Positions 7,203 through 14,688 of a stretch of 49,230 nt of DNA are shown here, piece by piece (position 1 is the stretch's first letter; every line of letters starts with the position of its first letter). The stretch lies in NCBI GenBank assembly GCA_947425085.1, contig CANDYV010000002.1, forward strand, positions 1 to 49,230, in the 5' to 3' direction. The notes under the pieces are model-generated. The model was given only the letters and a program-made list of their open reading frames with translations. It did not search any database and was not told the DNA's origin. The position numbers and the translations under genes were made by a program. Origin of the DNA: an uncultured Candidatus Saccharibacteria bacterium (GTDB lineage Bacteria > Patescibacteriota > Saccharimonadia > Saccharimonadales > Saccharimonadaceae).

Positions 7203-9320
7203 CTAGTTCAGAGTGGTGAGCTGCTGATATTTCTTAATGCGGGAGGCAAGTTCGGGGTAATTTTGGAGATTTTCGGGGTGCTTGGCAAATTCGGTGGCAT
7301 GATGACTTGCCTCAGCGATTAATTTCGTATCTGTCAAGCTGGCAACTTGGAGGTTCAGCTCGCCATGTTGCATGGCGCCGTAGATTTCGCCAGGGCCGCG
7401 AATTTTGAGGTCGACCTCAGCAAGGTGAAAACCGTCGGTCGATTTTTCCATTTCGCGGAGACGGCGCGAAGGCTTCCCTTCCCCGGTCGTGAGGAGAAAA
7501 CAGCTAGCCGGCTGGTCGCCGCGACCGACACGGCCGCGGAGTTGGTGGAGCTGAGCGAGACCATAATTCTCAGAATCCTGGATGATGATCATGTTCGCAT
7601 TCGGAACGTTGACACCGACTTCGACCACCGTCGTCGAGACTAGAATCTGGATTTTGTTCATTGCAAAATCCTCCATAATCTGGTCTTTTTCGTCAGCTTT
7701 CATCTTGCCGTGCAAGAGACTGACGGTATAATCCGGGAAGAGTTCCTGGAGTTTTTTAGCTTGGCGTTTGACGGGAGTGGCGCCGGAAGTTTTACCGGAA
7801 CCGGATGTCTTACTAGACGAGGCCTTTGCGCTTTCGTCAATTAGTTGACAAATCCAGTAAATCTGCTGGCCCTTGGCTAGCAATTCGCGCATTTTCGGAT
7901 ATAATTCGTCGCGTTGTTCGGTTTCATTCAAGATGCGGGTCGTGATGGGCTGGCGACCGGGCGGCAGCTCATTCAGTAGCGAGACGTCGAGGTCGCCGAA
8001 GACGGTGAGCTGAAGAGAGCGCGGAATTGGGGTAGCGGTCATCGAGAGGAGATGCGGAGCATGGCCTTCAGGGGACTTAAGGAGGAGTTTTTGACGCTGA
8101 TTGACGCCGAAACGGTGCTGTTCGTCGATAATACAGAAGGCTAAAGAGTTAAACTCAGTGTCGTCGGTCAGGAGGGCGTGAGTGCCGATAACGAGGTCAA
8201 TTTCGCCATAAGCAATGCGTTTTTTCAAGCGCGGTTTCTGCTTGGTGGCACCGGTAAGTAAAGCGATTTGGGGCAGTTCGAGGCCAGGAATTGCCTCCTC
8301 AAGGCCTTGAAATAACTTCTGAAGGCTTTCATAGTGTTGAGTGGCTAGGATGGCGGTCGGCGCGAGGAGGGCGGTCTGGTGGCCGTTACGGGCGGTCTGG
8401 GCGGCAGCTAGAGCGGCGACAATCGTCTTCCCGGAGCCGACATCGCCTTGAAGTAGGCGGTTCATCGGGGTCGTCTTCTCGAGAGCTTGGAGGATCTCCC
8501 AGGTCGAGCGGCGCTGGGCGCCGGTGAGCTGGAAAGGCAGATTTTTGACGATTTGCTGGATAAACTCGGCTTCGAAGGGTAAAGAAATGGATTTTAGGCG
8601 CTGATTTTCGTGTTTATTGAGCTTTGCGGCGAGGATGAGCTCGAAAATTTCCTCGTAGGCAAGGTAGGCGCGACCCTTCTCGGCGTCGGCGGCATTTTCG
8701 GGAAAATGAACCGCGAAGAGAGCTTCGGCGCGAGCTCCAGGCTTGACATATCCTGGATTTCCGTCGATAAATGGCAACAAATCTGGGATTTTAGCGAATT
8801 CCGGGCGGAGGTTAGAGAGGATTTTTTGGAAAAACTGGGGTTTTAAGACATTTTTGGCAGCGTAAATCGGCTGACAGTCAGAGGAAGTGCCAGATTCGGA
8901 GGCGGTTTTTTCGATATCTTGGGCGAGGACTGCCGAGGGCGAAGTGAGGACGTAGCGGCCGTTTTTGAGCTCGTATTTGCCGGTAAAAAAATACTCATGC
9001 TTGTCATCGAATTGCTTGGCGCGGTAGGGCTGATTGAACCAGACTGTGCGAATGGCGCCGGTTACATCGTGGATGACGCCTTCGGTGATAGTGAGGCGGC
9101 GACGGCTGGTGTGGCGGGTACGAAGGTCGCTGATTTTGCCGCGAATGATGACTTTTCCGGGGCGGAGGTCGGTAATACGGACGGCGGCTTGGTAGTTCTC
9201 GTAGACGCGGGGGAGACAATAGATCAGGTCGCCGACCGTGCGCAAACCGACGCGGGTGAGCGCGGCAGCGGTTTTCGGGCCGACACCCTTGACGGTGTCG
9301 ATGGGGGCGGACATATCCAT
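7203..9320 (-). CDS. recG: ATP-dependent DNA helicase RecG
   Basis: A 705-aa branched-DNA translocase that regresses stalled forks and processes Holliday junctions. It has the wedge/OB domain (about 45-135), helicase motif I GDVGSGKT (292-299), the DEQH box in IDEQHRFG (near 400), a TATPIPR motif, and C-terminal helicase motifs with QLRGRVGRG. A Ser/Gly/Thr-rich insertion near 505-520 interrupts the second RecA domain, between the motif IV region and KLQELFPDY. The ATG at 9320 is 6 bp after TATAAT, so the transcript is probably leaderless; a second ATG 6 nt downstream would also serve. Confidence 0.97.
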   Translation of the reverse strand: MDMSAPIDTVKGVGPKTAAALTRVGLRTVGDLIYCLPRVYENYQAAVRITDLRPGKVIIRGKISDLRTRHTSRRRLTITEGVIHDVTGAIRTVWFNQPYRAKQFDDKHEYFFTGKYELKNGRYVLTSPSAVLAQDIEKTASESGTSSDCQPIYAAKNVLKPQFFQKILSNLRPEFAKIPDLLPFIDGNPGYVKPGARAEALFAVHFPENAADAEKGRAYLAYEEIFELILAAKLNKHENQRLKSISLPFEAEFIQQIVKNLPFQLTGAQRRSTWEILQALEKTTPMNRLLQGDVGSGKTIVAALAAAQTARNGHQTALLAPTAILATQHYESLQKLFQGLEEAIPGLELPQIALLTGATKQKPRLKKRIAYGEIDLVIGTHALLTDDTEFNSLAFCIIDEQHRFGVNQRQKLLLKSPEGHAPHLLSMTATPIPRSLQLTVFGDLDVSLLNELPPGRQPITTRILNETEQRDELYPKMRELLAKGQQIYWICQLIDESAKASSSKTSGSGKTSGATPVKRQAKKLQELFPDYTVSLLHGKMKADEKDQIMEDFAMNKIQILVSTTVVEVGVNVPNANMIIIQDSENYGLAQLHQLRGRVGRGDQPASCFLLTTGEGKPSRRLREMEKSTDGFHLAEVDLKIRGPGEIYGAMQHGELNLQVASLTDTKLIAEASHHATEFAKHPENLQNYPELASRIKKYQQLTTLN

Positions 9321-9326
9321 AGGGAT

Positions 9327-9332
9327 ATTATA
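9327..9332 (-). promoter_or_regulatory. Extended -10 of recG (leaderless)
   Basis: TGTTATAAT with the hexamer at 9332-9327 and 6 bp to the ATG at 9320. Confidence 0.65.
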
Positions 9333-9369
9333 ACACGAGCGGCAGACTGCGCGCTTGAAGGCTCGATGG

Positions 9370-10050
9370 TTAGTTGGCCTTTTTACCGCTGTGCTCGGCG
9401 CGCCAAGCAGCGATTTTGCCGTGGTCGCCAGAGAGAAGGATTTCCGGCACTTTCAGACCACGAAAATCGGCTGGCTTAGTGTATTGAGGGTATTCGAGAT
9501 TGTCGCCGTCGGAAAAACTCTCAATCAGGGCGGAAGTTTCGCCACCGAGGACGCCGGGGAGGAGGCGCGAAATACTATCGATGAGAATGAGAGCAGGCAG
9601 CTCACCGCCGGTGAGGACGTAATTGCCAAGGGAGATTTTGTGGTCGATGATAGTCAAGATGCGCTCGTCGTAGCCTTCGTAGTGGGGGCAAAGAATGATA
9701 TAGTGGCGCTCTGAGGTATCGGTGGTATCTACGCCGGCAAACTGGCGGGCGAGATCCTGGTTCCAGGTCATACCGACAGGGGTCGGGAGAATCACCTCGG
9801 CGTCAGGACTGACTGCTTTGACGCTCTCAATCGCCGCAAAAACCGGCTCGCAGCGTAACAGCATGCCGTCGCCGCCACCATAAGGCGTGTCATCAACGGA
9901 TTTGTGCGGGCCGAGCCCAAAATCGCGCAGATTGACGTATTCAATCGCGATAATTCCCCGATCCTGCGCCTTGTAGAGCATAGAACTGTCGAGATAAGGC
10001 TTCAGCGCCTCTGGAAAAAGGGTGATAATAGTGAATTTGATTTTTGGCAT
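9370..10050 (-). CDS. trmD: tRNA (guanine37-N1)-methyltransferase TrmD
   Basis: A 226-aa SPOUT-class enzyme that methylates G37 next to the anticodon and prevents +1 frameshifting. Family signatures are ITLFPEALKPYL at the N terminus, DDTPYGGGDGMLLRCEP, CPHYEGYDERI (substrate loop), and the trefoil-knot SAM segment SLGNYVLTGGELPALI, followed by the C-terminal domain with PQYTKPADFRG. The length is close to the usual 230-250. It lies 50 bp upstream of recG. The -10 at 10062-10067 leaves only about a 5-nt leader. Confidence 0.97.
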   Translation of the reverse strand: MPKIKFTIITLFPEALKPYLDSSMLYKAQDRGIIAIEYVNLRDFGLGPHKSVDDTPYGGGDGMLLRCEPVFAAIESVKAVSPDAEVILPTPVGMTWNQDLARQFAGVDTTDTSERHYIILCPHYEGYDERILTIIDHKISLGNYVLTGGELPALILIDSISRLLPGVLGGETSALIESFSDGDNLEYPQYTKPADFRGLKVPEILLSGDHGKIAAWRAEHSGKKAN

Positions 10051-10061
10051 AAGTTGAGATA

Positions 10062-10067
10062 ATTATA
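10062..10067 (-). promoter_or_regulatory. Extended -10 of trmD
   Basis: TGCTATAAT with the hexamer at 10067-10062. The ATG is 11 bp downstream, so the leader is only a few nucleotides and lacks a Shine-Dalgarno site. Confidence 0.6.
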
Positions 10068-10084
10068 GCATTTTCTGCTCAAAA

Positions 10085-10330
10085 AATCTAGTTCTAAGGG
10101 CCAGCGGAAGCCCAGGCAGCAAACTGACCTCCGCGATAGAGGTCAGTTTCAGTTTCTGCGCCAGATGTTGATCTGCGCTAGCGCTGATGCTTTTCGAGCA
10201 GTTGCACTTCTGCTGATGCGCGCCCACCCTAGGGCACATTGGTTTGTTTTAATCCGCTGTTTGTTTTTATCGTTTTGTCTCCACACTCCACTTTGAACTT
10301 CAGTGGAACCCTGTGAAGCGTATCAGCTTA
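10085..10330 (-). ncRNA. Candidate structured RNA between obg and trmD
   Basis: A promoter (10336-10364) is followed by about 245 nt with many stems. P1 pairs 10318-10327 with 10212-10221 (10 bp, one mismatch). P2 pairs 10312-10318 with 10279-10285. P3 pairs 10302-10307 with 10287-10292. Smaller hairpins lie at 10188-10200 and 10158-10178. A strong stem-loop (AACTGACCTC arms, 10121-10149) and a T run at 10086-10081 lie toward the end. An A-rich unpaired stretch covers about 10235-10278. A 58-codon ORF without a ribosome site starts inside (MCPRVG...), so coding cannot be fully excluded. I could not match it to tmRNA, SRP, 6S or RNase P RNA. Confidence 0.5.
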
Positions 10331-10335
10331 TACTT

Positions 10336-10364
10336 ATAATAAAGCATAACCGTCGCCACGTCAA
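10336..10364 (-). promoter_or_regulatory. Promoter of the candidate structured RNA
   Basis: TTGACG (10364-10359), 17-bp spacer, TATTAT (10341-10336). Palindromes at 10371-10382 (TTTTGCGCAAAA), 10383-10399 and 10447-10463 lie upstream. Confidence 0.6.
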
Positions 10365-10382
10365 CGGATTTTGCGCAAAAAT

Positions 10383-10399
10383 GTTGTGATTTTTACAAC
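10383..10399. repeat. 17-bp palindrome GTTGT-N7-ACAAC, copy 2
   Basis: GTTGTGATTTTTACAAC, 19 bp upstream of the -35 of the candidate RNA promoter and adjoining another perfect palindrome (TTTTGCGCAAAA). Possible operator. Confidence 0.6.
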
Positions 10400-10446
10400 A
10401 TATTTGAACAAACAAGGTATTTTTGGCGCAAATATCTATCAAACGT

Positions 10447-10463
10447 GTTGTATTTTTTACAAC
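10447..10463. repeat. 17-bp palindrome GTTGT-N7-ACAAC, copy 3
   Basis: GTTGTATTTTTTACAAC, ending 3 bp before the obg stop codon, which is the same placement as copy 1 beside the rsmD stop. Confidence 0.6.
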
Positions 10464-10465
10464 GC

Positions 10466-11890
10466 TTAATAATCTTCGACGAGAGTGAACTCTTTGCCGG
10501 CGATAGAGATGATAGAGGTCGGCTCGGCGCCTTGAGAGGTGAGTTCGGCGCGAATGCCGAGCTTTTTCATGATGTCGCGGAGGCGGTTGACCGAAGCGTA
10601 GTTCGCGAGGTCAGTGCGACGGGCGAATTTCTCGATTTTCGGACCAGTAACGACGAATTTGGCTGGGACTGGCGGGTCTTGCGCAAGGTCGGCTTCTTCG
10701 ATTTTTTCGATTTTCCAGGCGTTCGAGAGCTGCTCGGGACCGAGTTTGATGACAGGGAGAGGCTGTTTGCGGACAGCACCGTCCACCAAAGCAGTGGCGC
10801 TCCCAAAATCGAGCTCTGAAGAGTCGTGATTTTGGCCCGCGCCAGCCTGGTTGTCATGCTCTGGCGAGCGTTCCTGCCCACGAGCAATTCCTACCGCGGA
10901 GGTATCGTGTCTGGCGGAGTTTTTCAACTTAACGAGAGCACGGAGGACGTCGGTGATTCCCTGGCCAGAGGCGGAAGAGATGGTGAAAATCTGGGCGTCA
11001 GGATTGACGGCGAGAATGGCATCCTTTTGCATTTCGAGAATGTCATTGTCGACGCCCTCGCATTTGGTCAGGGCGACAATTTCAGGACGCTTGGCGAGGT
11101 CGGAATAGCGCTCGAGTTCGCCGCGAATCACTCGATAAGCGTCGCCGGCATCGTCATTATAGACATCAATGAGATGAAGGAGGGCGGCGGTGCGGTCGAC
11201 GTGGCGAAGGAAAGCGTGGCCGAGGCCCTTGCCGTCGGCGGCACCTTCGATAAGGCCGGGGATGTCAGCGATGAGGAGATCTTGATCGTCGACAGTCGCG
11301 ACGCCGAGCTGAGGAGTCAGAGTCGTGAAGGGATAATCGGCAATCTCGGGACGAGCATTCGAAACACGAGAGAGGAAGGTGGACTTACCGGCATTTGGCA
11401 GACCGACAAGGCCAATATCAGCGAGGAGCTTCAGCTCGAGAGTCGCCTCGAAGGCATCGCCCGGCTCGCCAACTTCGGCGATGAGCGGGGCCTGACGGGT
11501 GGAAGATTTGAAGTGGGCGTTGCCGAAGCCGCCGTCGCCGCCCTTGGCAATGACAGCTTCTTGTTGGTCGACGGAAAGGTCGGCGAGGACTTCTTCGTCG
11601 CGCTTGACAATAGTGCCGATCGGGACTTCAACGATGAGATCTTTTCCGGAGCGGCCGGCAGAGCGCTGGCCGGAGCCGTTTTTGCCGTTTTCGGCGGTTA
11701 GCTCAGGGTTAAAGCGAAAATCGAGAAGAGTATTCGTGTCTTTGTCGGCGCGAAAAATGATTGAGCCGCCTTTGCCACCGTCGCCACCGTCCGGACCGCC
11801 CTTCGGGATGTAAATCTCATGGCGAAAAGAGACGGCGCCGTCGCCGCCTTTGCCGGCTTGAAGTTTGACTTTTGCGGTATCTACGAACAT
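10466..11890 (-). CDS. obg: GTPase Obg/CgtA
   Basis: A 474-aa ribosome-associated GTPase that acts in 50S maturation and stress control. It has the glycine-rich Obg fold (1-158, with KGGPDGGDGGKGG), the G domain with GLPNAGKST (163-171), DIPGLIEGAADGKGLGHAFLRH (switch II) and TKCEG (NKxD equivalent), and a C-terminal OCT-type domain (about 400-474). A Gln/Asp/Ser-rich linker of about 60 residues joins the last two. It is monocistronic, with a consensus promoter whose -10 ends 8 bp before the ATG, so initiation is nearly leaderless. Confidence 0.96.
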   Translation of the reverse strand: MFVDTAKVKLQAGKGGDGAVSFRHEIYIPKGGPDGGDGGKGGSIIFRADKDTNTLLDFRFNPELTAENGKNGSGQRSAGRSGKDLIVEVPIGTIVKRDEEVLADLSVDQQEAVIAKGGDGGFGNAHFKSSTRQAPLIAEVGEPGDAFEATLELKLLADIGLVGLPNAGKSTFLSRVSNARPEIADYPFTTLTPQLGVATVDDQDLLIADIPGLIEGAADGKGLGHAFLRHVDRTAALLHLIDVYNDDAGDAYRVIRGELERYSDLAKRPEIVALTKCEGVDNDILEMQKDAILAVNPDAQIFTISSASGQGITDVLRALVKLKNSARHDTSAVGIARGQERSPEHDNQAGAGQNHDSSELDFGSATALVDGAVRKQPLPVIKLGPEQLSNAWKIEKIEEADLAQDPPVPAKFVVTGPKIEKFARRTDLANYASVNRLRDIMKKLGIRAELTSQGAEPTSIISIAGKEFTLVEDY

Positions 11891-11898
11891 ATAATACC

Positions 11899-11927
11899 AT
11901 TATAGCACAGGTTATTCAAAAAGTCAA
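11899..11927 (-). promoter_or_regulatory. Promoter of obg
   Basis: TTGACT (11927-11922), 17-bp spacer, TATAAT (11904-11899), with TGTGC before the -10. The leader is 0-2 nt. Confidence 0.75.
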
Positions 11928-11970
11928 TAAGCATAAGCGCTAGATAGGTTTAGTATATTATTTCGTGAGA

Positions 11971-13062
11971 TTAGTGGATGTAGCTGAAGTTAGCGACGAC
12001 GTTAGCGGGGATAGTGGATTCGGTGATAACGTTGACGCGATAGCCGTAGTTCATTTCGCGAACGAGGATGGAACCGTCGTCATTCACGCGAAGGACGACG
12101 CCGACGTGACCATACCAACCTGAGGTAGTTTGGAAGACGGCACCGGCTTCTGGGGTATGATCGACGCGGAGGCCAAGGGCGCTAGCGTTTACGGCCCAAT
12201 ATTTAGCATCGCCAGTCAAGGATGCCGGGAGCGGGTTGCCATAAGCTTCGCGCCACCACCAAGCATAATAGGTACATTGACCCCAAACCATACGGTTCGT
12301 GGCGCTACGAGTGACGTTATCGTAGACAACACGCGGATTCTGGCGATCGGAAGTGCTACCCTGGAAAGTATAGGTGTAGACTGGGACATACTCAGGGCGC
12401 TCGGTGAGCGGCAAAGTACCGTTCGGGAGAACGATCTGAGAGCCAGCGACTAGACCCGTGCTTTCGAGGTCATTGTAAGCAATAATGCGCTCAGCGTCGG
12501 AGCCATAGCGAGAGGCAAGGCTGGCGGCAGTATCGCCAGCGCGAACTTCATAGACAATACCCGAGGTGCCAGGAATATTCAAAGAGGTGTTGACGGCGAC
12601 ATCAGTAGTCTTAAGACCGTTCGACCAGCGAATCTGGTCAGCAGACACGCCGTAGAGAGAGGCGATAGTGTTAACATTTTCGCCCTCTTTCACGATGTGC
12701 TTTTTCACACCGCGAGAGTCCTGAATCGTGACGTAGCCCGGCTTCTCAATGCGGTCAGTATTGGTCTGAGCGACTTCTTTCAAAACCGAGGCAGCGACGT
12801 AGTTACTAGCGACAGTATCAATGCTAGCGAGGTTAAACGAGTTGGAGAGGCTAGCTACGACATAGAGTTCCGAGAGCTGATCGGCGGAAATGCTGTTCGA
12901 AGCGGCAAGAGTGTTCATGTTGATACTGGCCGGGTCGGTCGAGTTTTTGTCGTCGGTGCCAATTTTTGCGAGCGCAAAAATCAAGCACGCCGTCAGCGCA
13001 TAGGGCAAAACCTTACGGATTGCCCGCAAAAACTTATGTTCTTTCTTCTGCTTAGTCTTCAT
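11971..13062 (-). CDS. LysM-LysM-CHAP peptidoglycan hydrolase
   Basis: A 363-aa secreted or membrane-tethered cell-wall enzyme. A basic N terminus and one hydrophobic segment (about 17-33) form a signal anchor. LysM domain 1 spans about 122-164 and LysM 2 about 169-213, both for binding glycan. The C-terminal CHAP domain (about 255-363) has the catalytic Cys263 in WGQCTYYAW, His319 in WYGHVGVV and a polar Glu336/Asn338 in REMNY. CHAP enzymes cut the stem peptide or bridge as amidases or endopeptidases. A role in cell separation or in remodelling at the host contact site is plausible but inferred. It has its own promoter and a 5'-terminal hairpin. Confidence 0.93.
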   Translation of the reverse strand: MKTKQKKEHKFLRAIRKVLPYALTACLIFALAKIGTDDKNSTDPASINMNTLAASNSISADQLSELYVVASLSNSFNLASIDTVASNYVAASVLKEVAQTNTDRIEKPGYVTIQDSRGVKKHIVKEGENVNTIASLYGVSADQIRWSNGLKTTDVAVNTSLNIPGTSGIVYEVRAGDTAASLASRYGSDAERIIAYNDLESTGLVAGSQIVLPNGTLPLTERPEYVPVYTYTFQGSTSDRQNPRVVYDNVTRSATNRMVWGQCTYYAWWWREAYGNPLPASLTGDAKYWAVNASALGLRVDHTPEAGAVFQTTSGWYGHVGVVLRVNDDGSILVREMNYGYRVNVITESTIPANVVANFSYIH

Positions 13063-13090
13063 AATTTAAGTGTAGTTTCTAGGTTATTTG

Positions 13091-13108
13091 AGATAGCCTG
13101 GGCTATCT
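13091..13108 (-). promoter_or_regulatory. Stem-loop at the predicted 5' end of the LysM-CHAP mRNA
   Basis: AGATAGCC/GGCTATCT, 8 bp with a 2-nt centre, beginning at the predicted transcription start. It may stabilise or control the message, or be a repressor site. Confidence 0.5.
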
Positions 13109-13114
13109 ACAACT

Positions 13115-13143
13115 ATTTTAGCACAAGCGCCATTTGTTGTCAA
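13115..13143 (-). promoter_or_regulatory. Promoter of the LysM-CHAP gene
   Basis: TTGACA (13143-13138), 17-bp spacer, TAAAAT (13120-13115), with TTGTGC before the -10. It abuts the stop of the upstream fusion gene at 13144. Confidence 0.75.
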
Positions 13144-14688
13144 CTACAGAGCAACATTACAGAGGCTTTGGCAGTATTCATGGATGTTCTGGTTATGCTC
13201 ATCCTCTGTACTACTATAATACATCGTACCGTCGTCGCCTGTCAAGAAGTAATACTTGTCGGCAACGCTTTCATCAGGGGTGGCGGTAGAGGTTAAGGCT
13301 TCGAGACCAGGATTGGAAATTGGGCCGTAAGGCAGGCCAGGATTTTTGCGGGTGTTATATGGCGAATCGATTTCGAGAGCGGCAGCATTGTCACCATAGA
13401 CTTCACGATTCGGGTCGACGAGATCGACGGCGTATTGAACGGTGACATCACTACCAAGCGTCCAGCCATCGGCAAGGCGATTGTAGAAGACTTTGGCGAC
13501 CTTGGCTTGGTCTTCGGCATTATTGGCTTCGCGCTGGACGACGGAGGCGAGGGTGATTCCTTGATAAAGATTGAGGCCTTGTGCTTCGAATTTAGCTTTC
13601 AGGTCGTTCTCCTCGAGGACGTCGGCCATTTCTTCAAGAAGACGACCGACAATGTTCTCAACTTTATCACCTTTGTAAAATTCGTAGGTATCACCAAAGA
13701 GATAGCCTTCGAGGCTAGTATTGTCCTCGGGGCGACCTTCAAAAATCCAAGCATAAGGCTTGCTGGAATAGTCAGCGGAAAGGCCAGCGGTAATTTCTTC
13801 ATCGGTATAACCATAGAGTAGGAGTTTTTTACGGAAATCGAAGATGTTTTCGCCTGGGAAGAAAGTAAAACTAAAAACGTTGTCGCGACTGCCAGTAAGG
13901 AGCAAATCGGTGATGTCGGCGACAGACATGGACTTATTGAGGTTATATTCACCGGCCTTGAGGCTGTCACCGCCCGAGGTGAGGCGGAAATGAATCTGAA
14001 AAACAAGGCTGTCACGGATGAGGCCAGCCTCTTTCAGCTCGTTTGCAACATCGCTAACGCTGGAGCCGGTCAGAACTGCGAAGACAGTGTCGTCGCATTC
14101 GTCGGCGTCAACTTCAGCGCAATTAATCTCAGAAACTGGGCGCGAGTTGTATTTATAGTATCCAAAAGCTGCACCGCCCAATAGGCCTAGTAAAACTAGA
14201 ATAGCAATAATTGCGGTCGCAAAACGGTGCGGCTTAGCTGCCTTGACGCTTTTGCGATGAGTCGAGGCGGCGCGAGTTGTGGACTTTCCGGTTTTCTCTT
14301 CGAGAAAGTCCTGAAGAATAATCGTGGCGGCCTCGGAGTCAATATCACCCTTTTTATAACCTTTTTTGCGATTTTTAAGGCGCTTTTCGGCTTCGACTGA
14401 GGTGAGAGATTCATCCTGAAAGCAGATTTTGGCGCTCGGAATAGACTTTTTGAGATCGCGCGCAAACTGTCGGACGTAGCGGCTTTGCTCGGTTTCTTGG
14501 CCCTGACTGTTGCGAGGGAGGCCGATCACGAAACTATCAATGTCCCAGGCGCGAGCCAGCGAGGCGATTTTTTGGAACTCGGTGCCGTCGACTTCTACGG
14601 CACTATAAGGGATGGCGATGCGGACTTTCGAATCAGCCTTAGCGACGCCAATGCGCTTCGTGCCGACATCAAGGGCGATTAGTTTCAT
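13144..14688 (-). CDS. RuvX/YqgF - MltG fusion protein
   Basis: A 514-aa two-domain protein in one uninterrupted frame. Residues 1-135 are a YqgF/RuvX RNase H-like domain (ALDVGTKRIGVA with Asp7, QDESLTSVEAE, and IDSEAATIILQDFL with Asp117), a family tied to 16S rRNA 3'-end maturation. A basic linker leads to one membrane helix (about 158-178). Residues 195-514 are an MltG/YceG endolytic transglycosylase with a LysM-like part and ASVVQREANN (Glu387 as the expected catalytic residue), which cuts nascent glycan strands outside the cell. The fused topology tethers an RNase H-like domain to the inner face of the membrane. The two families are neighbours in many genomes, so gene fusion is a natural origin. 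It overlaps the upstream gene by 4 bp. Confidence 0.93.
   Translation of the reverse strand: MKLIALDVGTKRIGVAKADSKVRIAIPYSAVEVDGTEFQKIASLARAWDIDSFVIGLPRNSQGQETEQSRYVRQFARDLKKSIPSAKICFQDESLTSVEAEKRLKNRKKGYKKGDIDSEAATIILQDFLEEKTGKSTTRAASTHRKSVKAAKPHRFATAIIAILVLLGLLGGAAFGYYKYNSRPVSEINCAEVDADECDDTVFAVLTGSSVSDVANELKEAGLIRDSLVFQIHFRLTSGGDSLKAGEYNLNKSMSVADITDLLLTGSRDNVFSFTFFPGENIFDFRKKLLLYGYTDEEITAGLSADYSSKPYAWIFEGRPEDNTSLEGYLFGDTYEFYKGDKVENIVGRLLEEMADVLEENDLKAKFEAQGLNLYQGITLASVVQREANNAEDQAKVAKVFYNRLADGWTLGSDVTVQYAVDLVDPNREVYGDNAAALEIDSPYNTRKNPGLPYGPISNPGLEALTSTATPDESVADKYYFLTGDDGTMYYSSTEDEHNQNIHEYCQSLCNVAL

Noticed and set aside
10085-10330. Identification of the obg-trmD RNA as tmRNA, SRP RNA, 6S RNA or RNase P RNA
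   Set aside because: No tRNA-like ends, tag ending in ALAA, SRP tetraloop region, 6S closing stem or RNase P conserved regions were found. It is left unassigned.
10826-11701. A 291-codon plus-strand open frame within obg
   Set aside because: Antisense shadow of a conserved GTPase, with no ribosome site or recognisable sequence.
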